Positions 1 to 5,599 of a stretch of 6,714 nt of DNA are shown one piece after another. The notes under the pieces are model-generated. The model was not told the origin of the DNA and ran no database searches. It saw only the letters and a list, made by a program, of their open reading frames with translations. Location: contig CAKKPR010000051.1 of the NCBI GenBank assembly GCA_919901705.1, forward strand, positions 1 to 6,714, given 5' to 3'. This DNA is from Thermodesulfovibrionales bacterium. GTDB lineage: Bacteria; Nitrospirota; Thermodesulfovibrionia; Thermodesulfovibrionales; UBA1546. The position numbers were made by a program, and so were the translations under genes. Position 1 is the stretch's first letter, and every line of letters begins with the position of its first letter.

Positions 1-224
1 AGATAAGGGCAGAAACAGACAACCCGACAATCGGCATAATACTCTGCTCTGAGAAGAATGGTACCGTAGTCAAATATTCCGTCTTAAACGCAAACAAGCG
101 TCTATTTGCTTCAAAATACAAGCTCTACCTGCCTACAGAAAAAGAACTGAAAGAGGAACTGGAGCGTGAAAAAAGGCTGATTGAAATAGAGCTTAAACTG
201 TTAAAATCAAAAAGCAAAAAATAA
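1..224 (+). CDS. C-terminal part of DUF1016 / YhcG-type PDDEXK nuclease family protein (5' end outside window)
   Basis: An open frame enters from the left edge (first full codon at base 3) and ends at TAA 222-224, giving 73 visible residues. The stretch DNPTIGIILCSEKNGTVVKY, followed by a run ending in KYKLYLPTEKELKEEL, matches my memory of the end of the YhcG C-terminal nuclease domain (DUF1016). In that family a DNPTIG-IILC strand is followed by a V-V-Y strand and a final helix with a 'LP' turn. The tail is strongly charged (E/K-rich, ending SKSKK), as is common there. Family members are predicted PDDEXK-fold nucleases often found beside type I restriction-modification genes and in defence islands. 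The catalytic core is mostly off the window, so activity cannot be judged. I am fairly sure of the family and unsure of the biological role. Confidence 0.72.
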   Translation, partial: IRAETDNPTIGIILCSEKNGTVVKYSVLNANKRLFASKYKLYLPTEKELKEELEREKRLIEIELKLLKSKSKK

Positions 225-389
225 GAGGGCAGGATTAACACGGCACATGGGTGATACTTGGGGTGTTTTGGCCGAAGAAGGAAAAGTGATTGTTTTATGA
301 CGAGAATCAATGAAGCAACAGATACGGATTTAAAGGTAATTGACCACAGAGGGAATGAGAAGATGGTGGTGAGGGAGATGGGATGAGAG
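225..389 (+). other. Short intergenic interval with two tiny overlapping reading frames
   Basis: Between the nuclease stop and the SIR2-like start there is no ordinary gene. A 17-residue frame (247-300, MGDTWGVLAEEGKVIVL) ends in an ATGA overlap with a second, 29-residue frame (297-386). The second stops three bases before the SIR2-like ATG. The chain of touching start and stop codons would suit translational coupling, but neither peptide resembles anything I recognise. They may be remnants of a decayed gene. No clear sigma70 promoter was found here. Confidence 0.3.
297..386 (+). CDS. Possible 29-residue peptide directly upstream of the SIR2-like gene (unrecognised)
   Basis: The frame starts at the ATG inside ATGA (297-300) and ends at TGA 384-386, three bases before the SIR2-like ATG at 390. 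The peptide is hydrophilic and charged, with a central DLKVIDHRGNEKM stretch, and has no membrane segment or signal peptide. A purine-rich AAGAAGGAAAAG at 275-286 could be a ribosome binding site, but the spacing to 297 is on the long side. I do not recognise a family. It may be a leader that couples translation into the SIR2-like gene, a degraded gene end, or chance. At this length coding cannot be shown from one sequence. Confidence 0.22.
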   Translation: MTRINEATDTDLKVIDHRGNEKMVVREMG

Positions 390-1394
390 ATGGATTTAGT
401 AAATTGTGAAATAAATAAATTTGTTCTTCTAACTGGCGCAGGTTTTACCCATAATTTCGGCGGTTTTTTGGCAAAAGGAATGTGGGAATCGATTTTTAAT
501 TATTTAGACGAAAACCGCCATTTAAGTCTTAGGAAAGAACTAAAAAATGATTTTGACTATGAATCAGTCTATTATAAGGTTGTTGAACGCGATAAATTCA
601 ATGAAAATGAAAAACAGGCCCTCTCCGAAGCAGTTTTTTCCGCATACAAAAATCTGGATGATAAAATAAGAGGTTATCGTTCTCTCGGCGTAAAACAGCC
701 TGTAAGTATCGCTGCTGTAAAAAAATTTGTAAATAGATTCGATGGTATTCCCTCGGTGACAGGTAGAAATGGCACCAAAGGTTTTTTCTTTACTTTAAAT
801 CAGGATTTATTAATTGAACGGTATTTGGGCGGCTCAAATATGCCAGCTCTTTATGTCAATCAGCCAACCATTGAAGTTTGTCAGGATAAAGAATATCAGG
901 AGAGTACTTGTTCTCTAATATTACCATTGCAAAAAGATTTAGAAAAAAACAACGGATTATCATCATCAAAATATTTTTATGTGAAATTACACGGCTCAAT
1001 GAATTGGTATAGTTCTGATGGTACAAAAAAGCTGGTTATAGGCCGAAATAAGATTAAGCAAATAAATGAAGATCCAGTTCTTAAGAATTATTTCGAATTA
1101 TTCAAGAAGGCTCTATCAAGTCAGGATATCAAGTTATTTATAATTGGCTATGGTTTTGGAGATGAGCATGTAAATAAGGTAATTTCAGATTCTATGGCGC
1201 AGAATAATCTAAATCTTTTTATGCTAAATCCTATTGCTCCAGAAAATTTCAAAAGTGATCTACATACCAAACCTCTTGGGCGCAAAATATGGGATGGAAT
1301 TTCTAAATATTATCCATACAGCCTTGAGCAAGTGTTCCCTAATGACGAAACAAATGAATATAAACGCATTCGGAAAGATTTTTTCGGTAATTGA
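390..1394 (+). CDS. Stand-alone SIR2-like (SIR2_2-type) protein, probable NAD-degrading effector
   Basis: The 334-residue protein carries the SIR2 Rossmann-fold motif set in order. The N-terminal LLTGAGFT (13-20) is the GAG NAD-binding loop. TLNQD (135-139) is the TxNxD motif. KLHGSMNW (199-206) holds the likely catalytic His201. IGYGFGDEHVN (252-262) is the late glycine-rich segment typical of bacterial SIR2-like defence proteins. I see no Cys4 zinc-binding module of classical sirtuin deacetylases, so an NADase-type role fits better than deacetylation. Characterised relatives (ThsA of Thoeris, DSR proteins, SIR2-HerA, SIR2-APAZ with short Argonautes) deplete NAD during phage infection. Here there is no fused sensor domain and no recognised partner (no HerA, Argonaute or TIR gene). 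The gene is visibly AT-rich: 18 G+C in bases 961-1020 against 26 in 5101-5160. That is consistent with horizontal acquisition. ATG 390 has purine-rich GAGGGAG (371-377) upstream. Family call is firm; the defence role is inferred. Confidence 0.82.
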   Translation: MDLVNCEINKFVLLTGAGFTHNFGGFLAKGMWESIFNYLDENRHLSLRKELKNDFDYESVYYKVVERDKFNENEKQALSEAVFSAYKNLDDKIRGYRSLGVKQPVSIAAVKKFVNRFDGIPSVTGRNGTKGFFFTLNQDLLIERYLGGSNMPALYVNQPTIEVCQDKEYQESTCSLILPLQKDLEKNNGLSSSKYFYVKLHGSMNWYSSDGTKKLVIGRNKIKQINEDPVLKNYFELFKKALSSQDIKLFIIGYGFGDEHVNKVISDSMAQNNLNLFMLNPIAPENFKSDLHTKPLGRKIWDGISKYYPYSLEQVFPNDETNEYKRIRKDFFGN

Positions 1395-1480
1395 AAAAAT
1401 TAATTGTTAGTTGGTTGAGTAAGAAAAAAGGCACATCCCTATTATTAGTCATAAAGAAGGACAAACGAAAGGGTACTATC

Positions 1481-1492
1481 GGAGGAGAAAGG
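1481..1492 (+). promoter_or_regulatory. Strong Shine-Dalgarno serving the 24-codon frame ahead of fic
   Basis: GGAGGAGAAAGG lies 4 bases (from its last G) upstream of ATG 1497. It is the best ribosome binding site in the left half of the window. It points to the short AlbA_2-like frame, not to the Fic start at 1561, which has only a modest GGCGGAAAG (1547-1553). The site was therefore probably inherited from a gene that is no longer intact. Confidence 0.6.
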
Positions 1493-1496
1493 AAAC

Positions 1497-1571
1497 ATGG
1501 TTTTAAAATCAGTTGAATCGCAAAACGTGGAATTCAAATCCAACTGGCGGAAAGCTAAAAATGCCATTTAA
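1497..1571 (+). pseudogene. N-terminal remnant of an AlbA_2/Schlafen-type (COG2865-like) protein, overlapping the fic start
   Basis: From ATG 1497 the frame reads MVLKSVESQNVEFKSNWR, then KAKNAI and a TAA at 1569-1571. The first 18 residues look like the opening of AlbA_2 (Schlafen-type, divergent-AAA/ATP-binding) transcriptional regulators. Those typically start M-LKSVESQ-VE-K-SWR followed by DEYLKW. The resemblance stops abruptly after the WR at about base 1550, and the rest of the roughly 400-500-residue family is missing. The frame keeps a very strong ribosome binding site (1481-1492) and ends 11 bases inside the next gene, in a different frame. The simplest reading is a deletion or recombination that joined the 5' end of one gene to the upstream edge of fic. 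The surviving mini-frame could still act as a leader that delivers ribosomes to ATG 1561. Family recognition is from memory of a short stretch. Confidence 0.6.
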
Positions 1572-2610
1572 GCCCAAATTCACAATAACGCCTAAAATTA
1601 ACAAGACTCTGGTTGAAATCGAGCGCGTTCGCGGGTTTCTTGATGCTGTCAAACTCAAGGACGACTGGATTGCCGACATGCAAAAAAAGGCGCTTATCCT
1701 TGAGTCACATCATTCAACGCACATTGAAGGCACTGCCTTGAGTCTTGAACAGGCACAAAGCATTCTTCAAGGTAAAAAGCTTAAAGGCGTAAATCGTGAT
1801 GATGAAAAAGAGCTTTTGAATTACAAAAAGGCAATGGATTTCATCTCGAAATATCTTGGAAAAGATGACCCTATTACGGAAGGAATTATCAGGGAGCTTC
1901 ACAAAGTTACTGTTAAAGGTGTGCGCGGGGATAAAGCAGACCCCGGAAATTATCGCAAGCTTCAAAACTACGTTGTTAATTCTCTTACACGCGAGATCAT
2001 TTATACTCCGCCGGAGCCGCTTGAAGTGCCTCATCTCATGCGAGAATTTGTGGATTGGATCAATAAGGCTGGAGACCTGTCACCTGTTCTTATCGCAGGG
2101 ATCGCGCAATTTCAGTTTGTCCATATTCATCCGTTTATAGACGGCAATGGGAGAACAGCACGGCTTTTATCCACGCTGGTTCTTTACAAGACAGGGTACG
2201 ACTTCAAAAGATTGTTCACCATCTCCGAATATTATGACAAAGACAGGCCGGGTTACTATAAAGCCATTCAATCAGTCAGAAACAATGCTATGGACATGAC
2301 CGGTTGGCTTGAATATTTCGTGACCGGCTTGCGGCTGCAGATGAAGGAAATCAGGGAGAAGGGAGAGCAAATAGTAAAACAAGATAATACGCTGCAAAAG
2401 ATTAAGAGACTGGGCTTGAATGTCCGTCAGGAAAAGGCAATTAAATATCTATTAAGAACAGGCGCGATCTCTGTGGGTGAATATCAGTCTGTGGCTCCCT
2501 GTATACGCCGCACCGCTCAAAGAGATTTAGAAGATATGATGGGGAAAGGTATCATTAAATCAGTAGCTAAGAGTCAAACAGATCCGACAAGGCACTATGT
2601 CTTGCTGTGA
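1561..2610 (+). CDS. Fic family protein (class II, N-terminal inhibitory helix) with C-terminal winged helix
   Basis: The 349-residue protein contains the full Fic core HPFIDGNGRTAR (190-201). His190 is the catalytic base, Asp194 the metal ligand, and Gly195-Asn196-Gly197-Arg198 and Arg201 the phosphate contacts. Such enzymes usually transfer AMP from ATP to a hydroxyl side chain of a target protein. The N-terminal STHIEG (52-57) matches the (S/T)xxxE(G/N) inhibitory motif, so Glu56 should block productive ATP binding; this is class II architecture. A C-terminal segment from about 283 (LNVRQEKAIKYLL through RRTAQRDLEDMMGKGII) looks like a winged helix, common in this Fic subfamily and possibly used for DNA binding or autoregulation. 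I chose ATG 1561 because family members start close to M-FKPKFTIT. A longer TTG start at 1513 would add 16 residues that are another gene's bases read out of frame. Its target is not predictable. It follows the SIR2-like gene by 166 bases. Confidence 0.9.
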   Translation: MPFKPKFTITPKINKTLVEIERVRGFLDAVKLKDDWIADMQKKALILESHHSTHIEGTALSLEQAQSILQGKKLKGVNRDDEKELLNYKKAMDFISKYLGKDDPITEGIIRELHKVTVKGVRGDKADPGNYRKLQNYVVNSLTREIIYTPPEPLEVPHLMREFVDWINKAGDLSPVLIAGIAQFQFVHIHPFIDGNGRTARLLSTLVLYKTGYDFKRLFTISEYYDKDRPGYYKAIQSVRNNAMDMTGWLEYFVTGLRLQMKEIREKGEQIVKQDNTLQKIKRLGLNVRQEKAIKYLLRTGAISVGEYQSVAPCIRRTAQRDLEDMMGKGIIKSVAKSQTDPTRHYVLL

Positions 2611-2648
2611 CAAGCTACTGTGACATGCTGTGACATTTTACTGCGACA
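2605..2648 (+). repeat. Four CTGTGACA-type direct repeats over the end of fic
   Basis: CTGTGACA occurs at 2605-2612, 2618-2625 and 2628-2635, with a one-base variant CTGCGACA at 2641-2648. Start-to-start distances are 13, 10 and 13 bases. The first copy spans the fic stop codon (TGA 2608-2610). The array could be a small operator-like or iteron-like cluster, or residue of local duplication. No dyad partner or known binding motif is evident. Confidence 0.5.
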
Positions 2649-2702
2649 AATATTGGTTCAAAATATACAAGACATACCGATTCTGAACTCCCTGCTCGAA
2701 AA

Positions 2703-2741
2703 CTTGTCTGCCGACAGGCAGGTTGGTAAGATGTAGACAAG
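2703..2741. repeat. Compound inverted repeat (possible dispersed palindromic element)
   Basis: An outer 7-base stem CTTGTCT (2703-2709) pairs perfectly with AGACAAG (2735-2741). Inside it CTGCC (2708-2712) pairs with GGCAG (2717-2721) around a GACA loop; the two stems share two bases, so they compete. CTGCCGACAGGCAG-like cores are dispersed in many environmental bacterial genomes. There is no T-tract after it on the plus strand, so it does not look like a simple terminator. It lies 28 bases before the kinase start. Confidence 0.45.
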
Positions 2742-2769
2742 GATTTGAGGGATAAAGAGAAGATTAATC

Positions 2770-3858
2770 ATGATTAACGAAAAGGCATTAAAGACATATC
2801 TCAGAAAAAAATTCAGGAATGTTTCCCGGATAAAAATCAGAAAACTCGGCTCCGGTGTTCAGGGAGCCGGATTTCTTGCAGAGATAAAAACAAGGAAGGG
2901 TATTAAGTCCTATGTCATAAAAAGTCTGAGCCCCAAAGAGTTCGGGCACGATTATCCATCGGACAGGGCAGCTGTTTTTCTTCTTGACCTTGACGAGTAT
3001 AAAAACCTGCCCAAACATGTTAAGGCGCTTGATGTGCTTGCCGAGACGGAGAAAGGTTTGATAAAGTCCATCGGCGGCGGCAAGGAATATTATCTTCTGC
3101 TTGAAAAAGCAGAGGGCAGGCATTATTTCCATGACCTGTCAGGGTTTGCTCATAAAAAAAGGCTTGAAGGCCCAGACATGGAAAAGATAAAGGCAATGGC
3201 GGCATATCTTGCAAAGATTCATTCTGTTAAAAAAGATTCAAAAACACTCTACTGGAGAAAATTAAGGGACACTGTTGGCCATGGTGAATGTCTTATGGGT
3301 GTCTTTGACATATATCCCGACGGTGCTCTCCCCTATAAAGAGATGACGGATATAATAAAAAAGTCAGTTGACTGGATTTATAAACTGAAACCAAAATATA
3401 AAAGACTTTCACAGATACACGGAGATTTCCATCCCGGGAATATATTGTTCAAAGAAGCCAGAAGCCACCCCCCCATCCCCCCCTTGGCAAGAGGGGGCGA
3501 AGGAGGGGTAGATTTCACACTCCTTGACCGGAGCCGCGGGCCGTGGGGGGAACCGGCTGATGATGTGACAGCGCTCACTATAAACTATATCTTTTTCTCG
3601 ATAAAAAATCACGGAACCGTTACCGGGGCTTATCTTGAGGCATTGGAATTATTTTTTGATGAGTATGTGAGATTGTCAGGTGACAGGGAAATTTACGAAA
3701 CTCTTGCGCCATTTTTTGCCTTCAGGGGCGCTGTTGTTGCAAACCCCGTATTCTATCCTGAGGTGACCAGGGAGCAAAGAAGATTAATTTTCAGGTTTGT
3801 GAATAATGTTTTGGATTCTGAAAGGTTTGCCCCTGAGAAAATCGAGGATTTAATTTAG
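2770..3858 (+). CDS. Aminoglycoside-phosphotransferase-fold (APH family) kinase of unknown substrate
   Basis: The 362-residue protein has an N-lobe with IRKLGSGVQGAGFLAEI (23-39, nucleotide-binding glycine loop), and SYVIKSL (47-53) with the likely ATP-contacting lysine 51. The catalytic loop is IHGDFHPGNILF (216-227), with Asp219 as catalytic base and Asn224 as metal ligand. LLDRSRGPWGEPADDV (251-266) supplies the second metal aspartate, Asp253. APH-fold enzymes phosphorylate small molecules (antibiotics, choline, sugars, homoserine). The DRSRGPWGEPADDV subgroup is widespread in environmental bacteria and, as far as I know, has no proven substrate, so resistance should not be inferred. Residues 233-246 (HPPIPPLARGGEGG) are the translation of an inserted DNA repeat and are not expected in relatives. 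The insertion keeps the frame and all catalytic residues. The start ATG 2770 has only a weak purine-rich GAGAAG upstream. The gene stands apart from fic (159 bases) and from the phosphate genes, which have their own promoter. Confidence 0.82.
   Translation: MINEKALKTYLRKKFRNVSRIKIRKLGSGVQGAGFLAEIKTRKGIKSYVIKSLSPKEFGHDYPSDRAAVFLLDLDEYKNLPKHVKALDVLAETEKGLIKSIGGGKEYYLLLEKAEGRHYFHDLSGFAHKKRLEGPDMEKIKAMAAYLAKIHSVKKDSKTLYWRKLRDTVGHGECLMGVFDIYPDGALPYKEMTDIIKKSVDWIYKLKPKYKRLSQIHGDFHPGNILFKEARSHPPIPPLARGGEGGVDFTLLDRSRGPWGEPADDVTALTINYIFFSIKNHGTVTGAYLEALELFFDEYVRLSGDREIYETLAPFFAFRGAVVANPVFYPEVTREQRRLIFRFVNNVLDSERFAPEKIEDLI
3466..3510. repeat. C/G-rich dispersed inverted repeat inserted in frame in the kinase gene
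   Basis: Two C7 runs (3468-3474 and 3477-3483) separated by AT are followed by TTGGCAAGA, then G5 (3493-3497), CGAA and GGAGGGG (3502-3508). The left arm is largely complementary to the right, centred on CTTGGCAAG (3483-3491). Elements of the form CCCCCATCCCCCCTTG-CAAG-GGGG are dispersed in many environmental genomes and are recognisable in proteins as a PPIPPL-RGGEGG signature. Here the signature reads HPPIPPLARGGEGG. The element's length keeps the host frame open. Confidence 0.72.
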
Positions 3859-3898
3859 GAGAAACACAAAAATTTATAATCTTATCAAAGTGTTTTAT

Positions 3899-3926
3899 TT
3901 GACAGCATACTTTAACTTCCTATAAA
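3899..3926 (+). promoter_or_regulatory. Sigma70-type promoter for the DUF47-pit unit
   Basis: A perfect -35 TTGACA (3899-3904) is followed after 16 bases by TATAAA (3921-3926), one base off the -10 consensus. Transcription would begin near 3933, giving a leader of about 15 bases before ATG 3948. No convincing Pho box is visible. Confidence 0.6.
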
Positions 3927-3942
3927 CTATATAACAGTTAAA
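3911..3942. promoter_or_regulatory. Inverted repeat TTTAAC/GTTAAA bracketing the -10 element
   Basis: TTTAAC (3911-3916) and GTTAAA (3937-3942) are perfect inverted copies 20 bases apart, with the -10 hexamer between them. Position suits a repressor operator, but the arms are short and AT-rich, so chance is a real alternative. Confidence 0.22.
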
Positions 3943-3947
3943 TCATC

Positions 3948-4565
3948 ATGAAACTTTTCCCCAAAGAAATAGATTTTTTTGAGATTTTCGACAGGGCTGC
4001 GCAAAACGTAACCAAGGCAGCTACCCTTCTTGTTGCCCTTATGAAAGATTTTGACAATATCGAGGCGCGGGCAAAAGAGATATACGAGGTTGAGCAGGAC
4101 GGTGACATGCTGACCCATGACATTATGAAAAAGCTCAACAAAACATTTATTACCCCAATAGACAGAGAAGACCTGCACGCACTTGCATCAAGCCTGGATG
4201 ATGTTCTGGATCTGATATGGGCCTCTGTTGACAGGATCGCAGTATTTAAGATAAAAGAACCGACAAAAGAGGCAATTGTAATGTCAAAAGACCTTCTTAC
4301 GACTGCTGAGGTTATACATAAGGCGATAAAAGAACTGAAGGGAAAGAATTATTCTCATGTGCAGGAATACTGCATTGAGATAAACAGGCTGGAAAACAGA
4401 GTGGACAGGGCATTCAGGGATGCCCTCGGAGCGCTGTTTGATGGCGCGAATGACCCCATCTTTATCATAAAATGGAAAGAGATATACGAACACCTGGAAG
4501 ATGCATCGGACAAATGCGAAGATGTCGCAAATGTTCTGGAATCTATAGTCCTTAAATATGCATGA
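3948..4565 (+). CDS. DUF47 family PhoU-like protein, PiT-associated phosphate transport regulator
   Basis: The 205-residue, mostly helical protein matches the DUF47 (PhoU-like, TIGR00153) family in length and in its landmarks. These are the opening KLFPKEIDFFEIFDRAA, EVEQDGDMLTHDIMKKLNKT, FITPIDREDLHALASSLDDV with D-rich metal-binding-type E/D-x-x-x-D spacings, and NRLENRVDRAFRDAL near residues 143-160. Family members are encoded next to PiT transporters and are thought to modulate phosphate uptake, in analogy to PhoU with the Pst system. No signal peptide or membrane segment is present, so it should be cytoplasmic. Its stop overlaps the next ATG by 8 bases (ATGCATGA), implying translational coupling with pit. 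ATG 3948 lacks a clear Shine-Dalgarno and lies only about 15 bases downstream of the predicted transcription start. Confidence 0.92.
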   Translation: MKLFPKEIDFFEIFDRAAQNVTKAATLLVALMKDFDNIEARAKEIYEVEQDGDMLTHDIMKKLNKTFITPIDREDLHALASSLDDVLDLIWASVDRIAVFKIKEPTKEAIVMSKDLLTTAEVIHKAIKELKGKNYSHVQEYCIEINRLENRVDRAFRDALGALFDGANDPIFIIKWKEIYEHLEDASDKCEDVANVLESIVLKYA

Positions 4566-5568
4566 TACATATTTTCTTCTCATTTGTGTAATAGTTCTCG
4601 CAACCATCTTTGACTTCATAAACGGCTTCCACGATACAGCAAATGCAATAGCCACATCTGTCTCAACAAGGGTTTTATCCCCTAAGGTTGCTGTTGCAAT
4701 GGCAGCAATATTGAATATGGTCGGCGCCCTGTCAGGGACTGCAGTTGCCAAAACAGTAGGTTCGGGTCTTGTAGAAACTGCGTCTGTCACACAGATTACG
4801 GTTATTTCCGCGCTGCTGGCTGCTATTGTATGGGATTTAATAACATGGTATTTTGGTCTTCCAACATCTTCAAGCCATGCCATACTATCAGGTCTTGTAG
4901 GAGCAGCAATAGCAACGGCAGGCACAGAAGTTATTATAAAAAAAGGCGTCTATAAAGTTCTTATGGGATTGATTTTGTCCCCTGTAGTAGGGCTAATACT
5001 TGGTTTTTTACTTATGATGTTTCTTATATGGATTTTTAAAAGATCCTCGCCATCACTTGTTACAAACCTTTTTAACAGGCTTCAGATTGTATCAGCTGCA
5101 TACATGGCCTTCAGCCATGGCAGTAATGATGCCCAGAAGACAATGGGTATTATTACAATGGCATTGATAAGCTATGATGTGAGCCTGGGAAAACTTCCTC
5201 CCGCTGGCTTTCATGTCCCATTCTGGGTAATTATTCTGTGTGCAACAGCCATGGCCTTCGGTACAGCGTTGGGGGGCTGGAGAATAATAAAGACTCTCGG
5301 TGTCCGTCTTGTGAACCTAAAACCTATTCACGGGTTTGCAGCAGAGGCATCAGCTGCAACAGTCATAGAGATTGCATCCAGGATAGGACTTCCTCTCTCA
5401 ACAACCCATATTATCTCATCAACTATAATGGGTGTGGGCGCTTCCAAAAGGCTTTCAGCGGTGAGATGGGGAATTGGCGGGAACATTGTAATTGCATGGA
5501 TTCTTACAATCCCGGCATGTGCTCTGCTTGCCTGGGCTATCTGTAAAGCTATACACTTTATAGTTTAA
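4558..5568 (+). CDS. pit: PiT family inorganic phosphate transporter
   Basis: The 336-residue hydrophobic protein has the duplicated PiT (PF01384) architecture. The first signature is DFINGFHDTANAIATSVSTR (19-38). A matching second-half signature, AFSHGSNDAQKTMGIITMAL, runs 184-203. Each half also carries the PTSSSHA (102-108) or LSTTHIISS (280-288) segment that forms the phosphate/sodium or proton site. About ten hydrophobic segments are visible, including residues 4-20, 43-60, 80-98, 108-122, 133-160, 221-240 and 308-330. It would sit in the cytoplasmic membrane and take up phosphate, as a neutral metal-phosphate with H+ or as phosphate with Na+; the sequence alone does not decide the coupling ion. 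At 336 residues it belongs to the compact bacterial/archaeal type without the large central loop of E. coli PitA. It is coupled to the DUF47 gene by an 8-base overlap. Confidence 0.95.
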   Translation: MHDTYFLLICVIVLATIFDFINGFHDTANAIATSVSTRVLSPKVAVAMAAILNMVGALSGTAVAKTVGSGLVETASVTQITVISALLAAIVWDLITWYFGLPTSSSHAILSGLVGAAIATAGTEVIIKKGVYKVLMGLILSPVVGLILGFLLMMFLIWIFKRSSPSLVTNLFNRLQIVSAAYMAFSHGSNDAQKTMGIITMALISYDVSLGKLPPAGFHVPFWVIILCATAMAFGTALGGWRIIKTLGVRLVNLKPIHGFAAEASAATVIEIASRIGLPLSTTHIISSTIMGVGASKRLSAVRWGIGGNIVIAWILTIPACALLAWAICKAIHFIV

Positions 5569-5599
5569 TAAAAATCCGGGGAACAAATGGATATTCAGG

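Noticed and set aside
390..1394. Classical sirtuin protein deacetylase
   Set aside because: The zinc-binding Cys4 module is absent, and the KLHGSMNW and GYGFGDEHVN motifs fit bacterial SIR2-like defence proteins better.
1415..1445. Promoter TTGAGT...TATTAT upstream of the short frame before fic
   Set aside because: The spacing of 19 bases and a poor -35 make it too weak to list as a feature.
1513..1560. Longer Fic start at TTG 1513
   Set aside because: The extra 16 residues overlap the AlbA_2-like frame in another frame, lack their own ribosome binding site, and do not resemble the usual Fic N-terminus, which starts at M-FKPKFTIT (ATG 1561).
2605..2648. CRISPR-like array
   Set aside because: The repeats are 8 bases with 2-5 base gaps, far below CRISPR repeat and spacer lengths.
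3466..3510. Rho-independent terminator inside the kinase gene
   Set aside because: The strong C/G pairing has no T-tract after it, the frame continues through it, and the downstream part encodes conserved kinase residues.
2770..3858. Antibiotic-resistance aminoglycoside kinase
   Set aside because: Only the general APH fold is supported. The DRSRGPWGEPADDV subgroup is not a known resistance family and the context gives no sign of a resistance cassette.
4284..4925. Minus-strand 213-codon open frame across the DUF47/pit junction
   Set aside because: It lies entirely opposite two strongly recognised genes and shows no motif or own ribosome binding site; it is a shadow.
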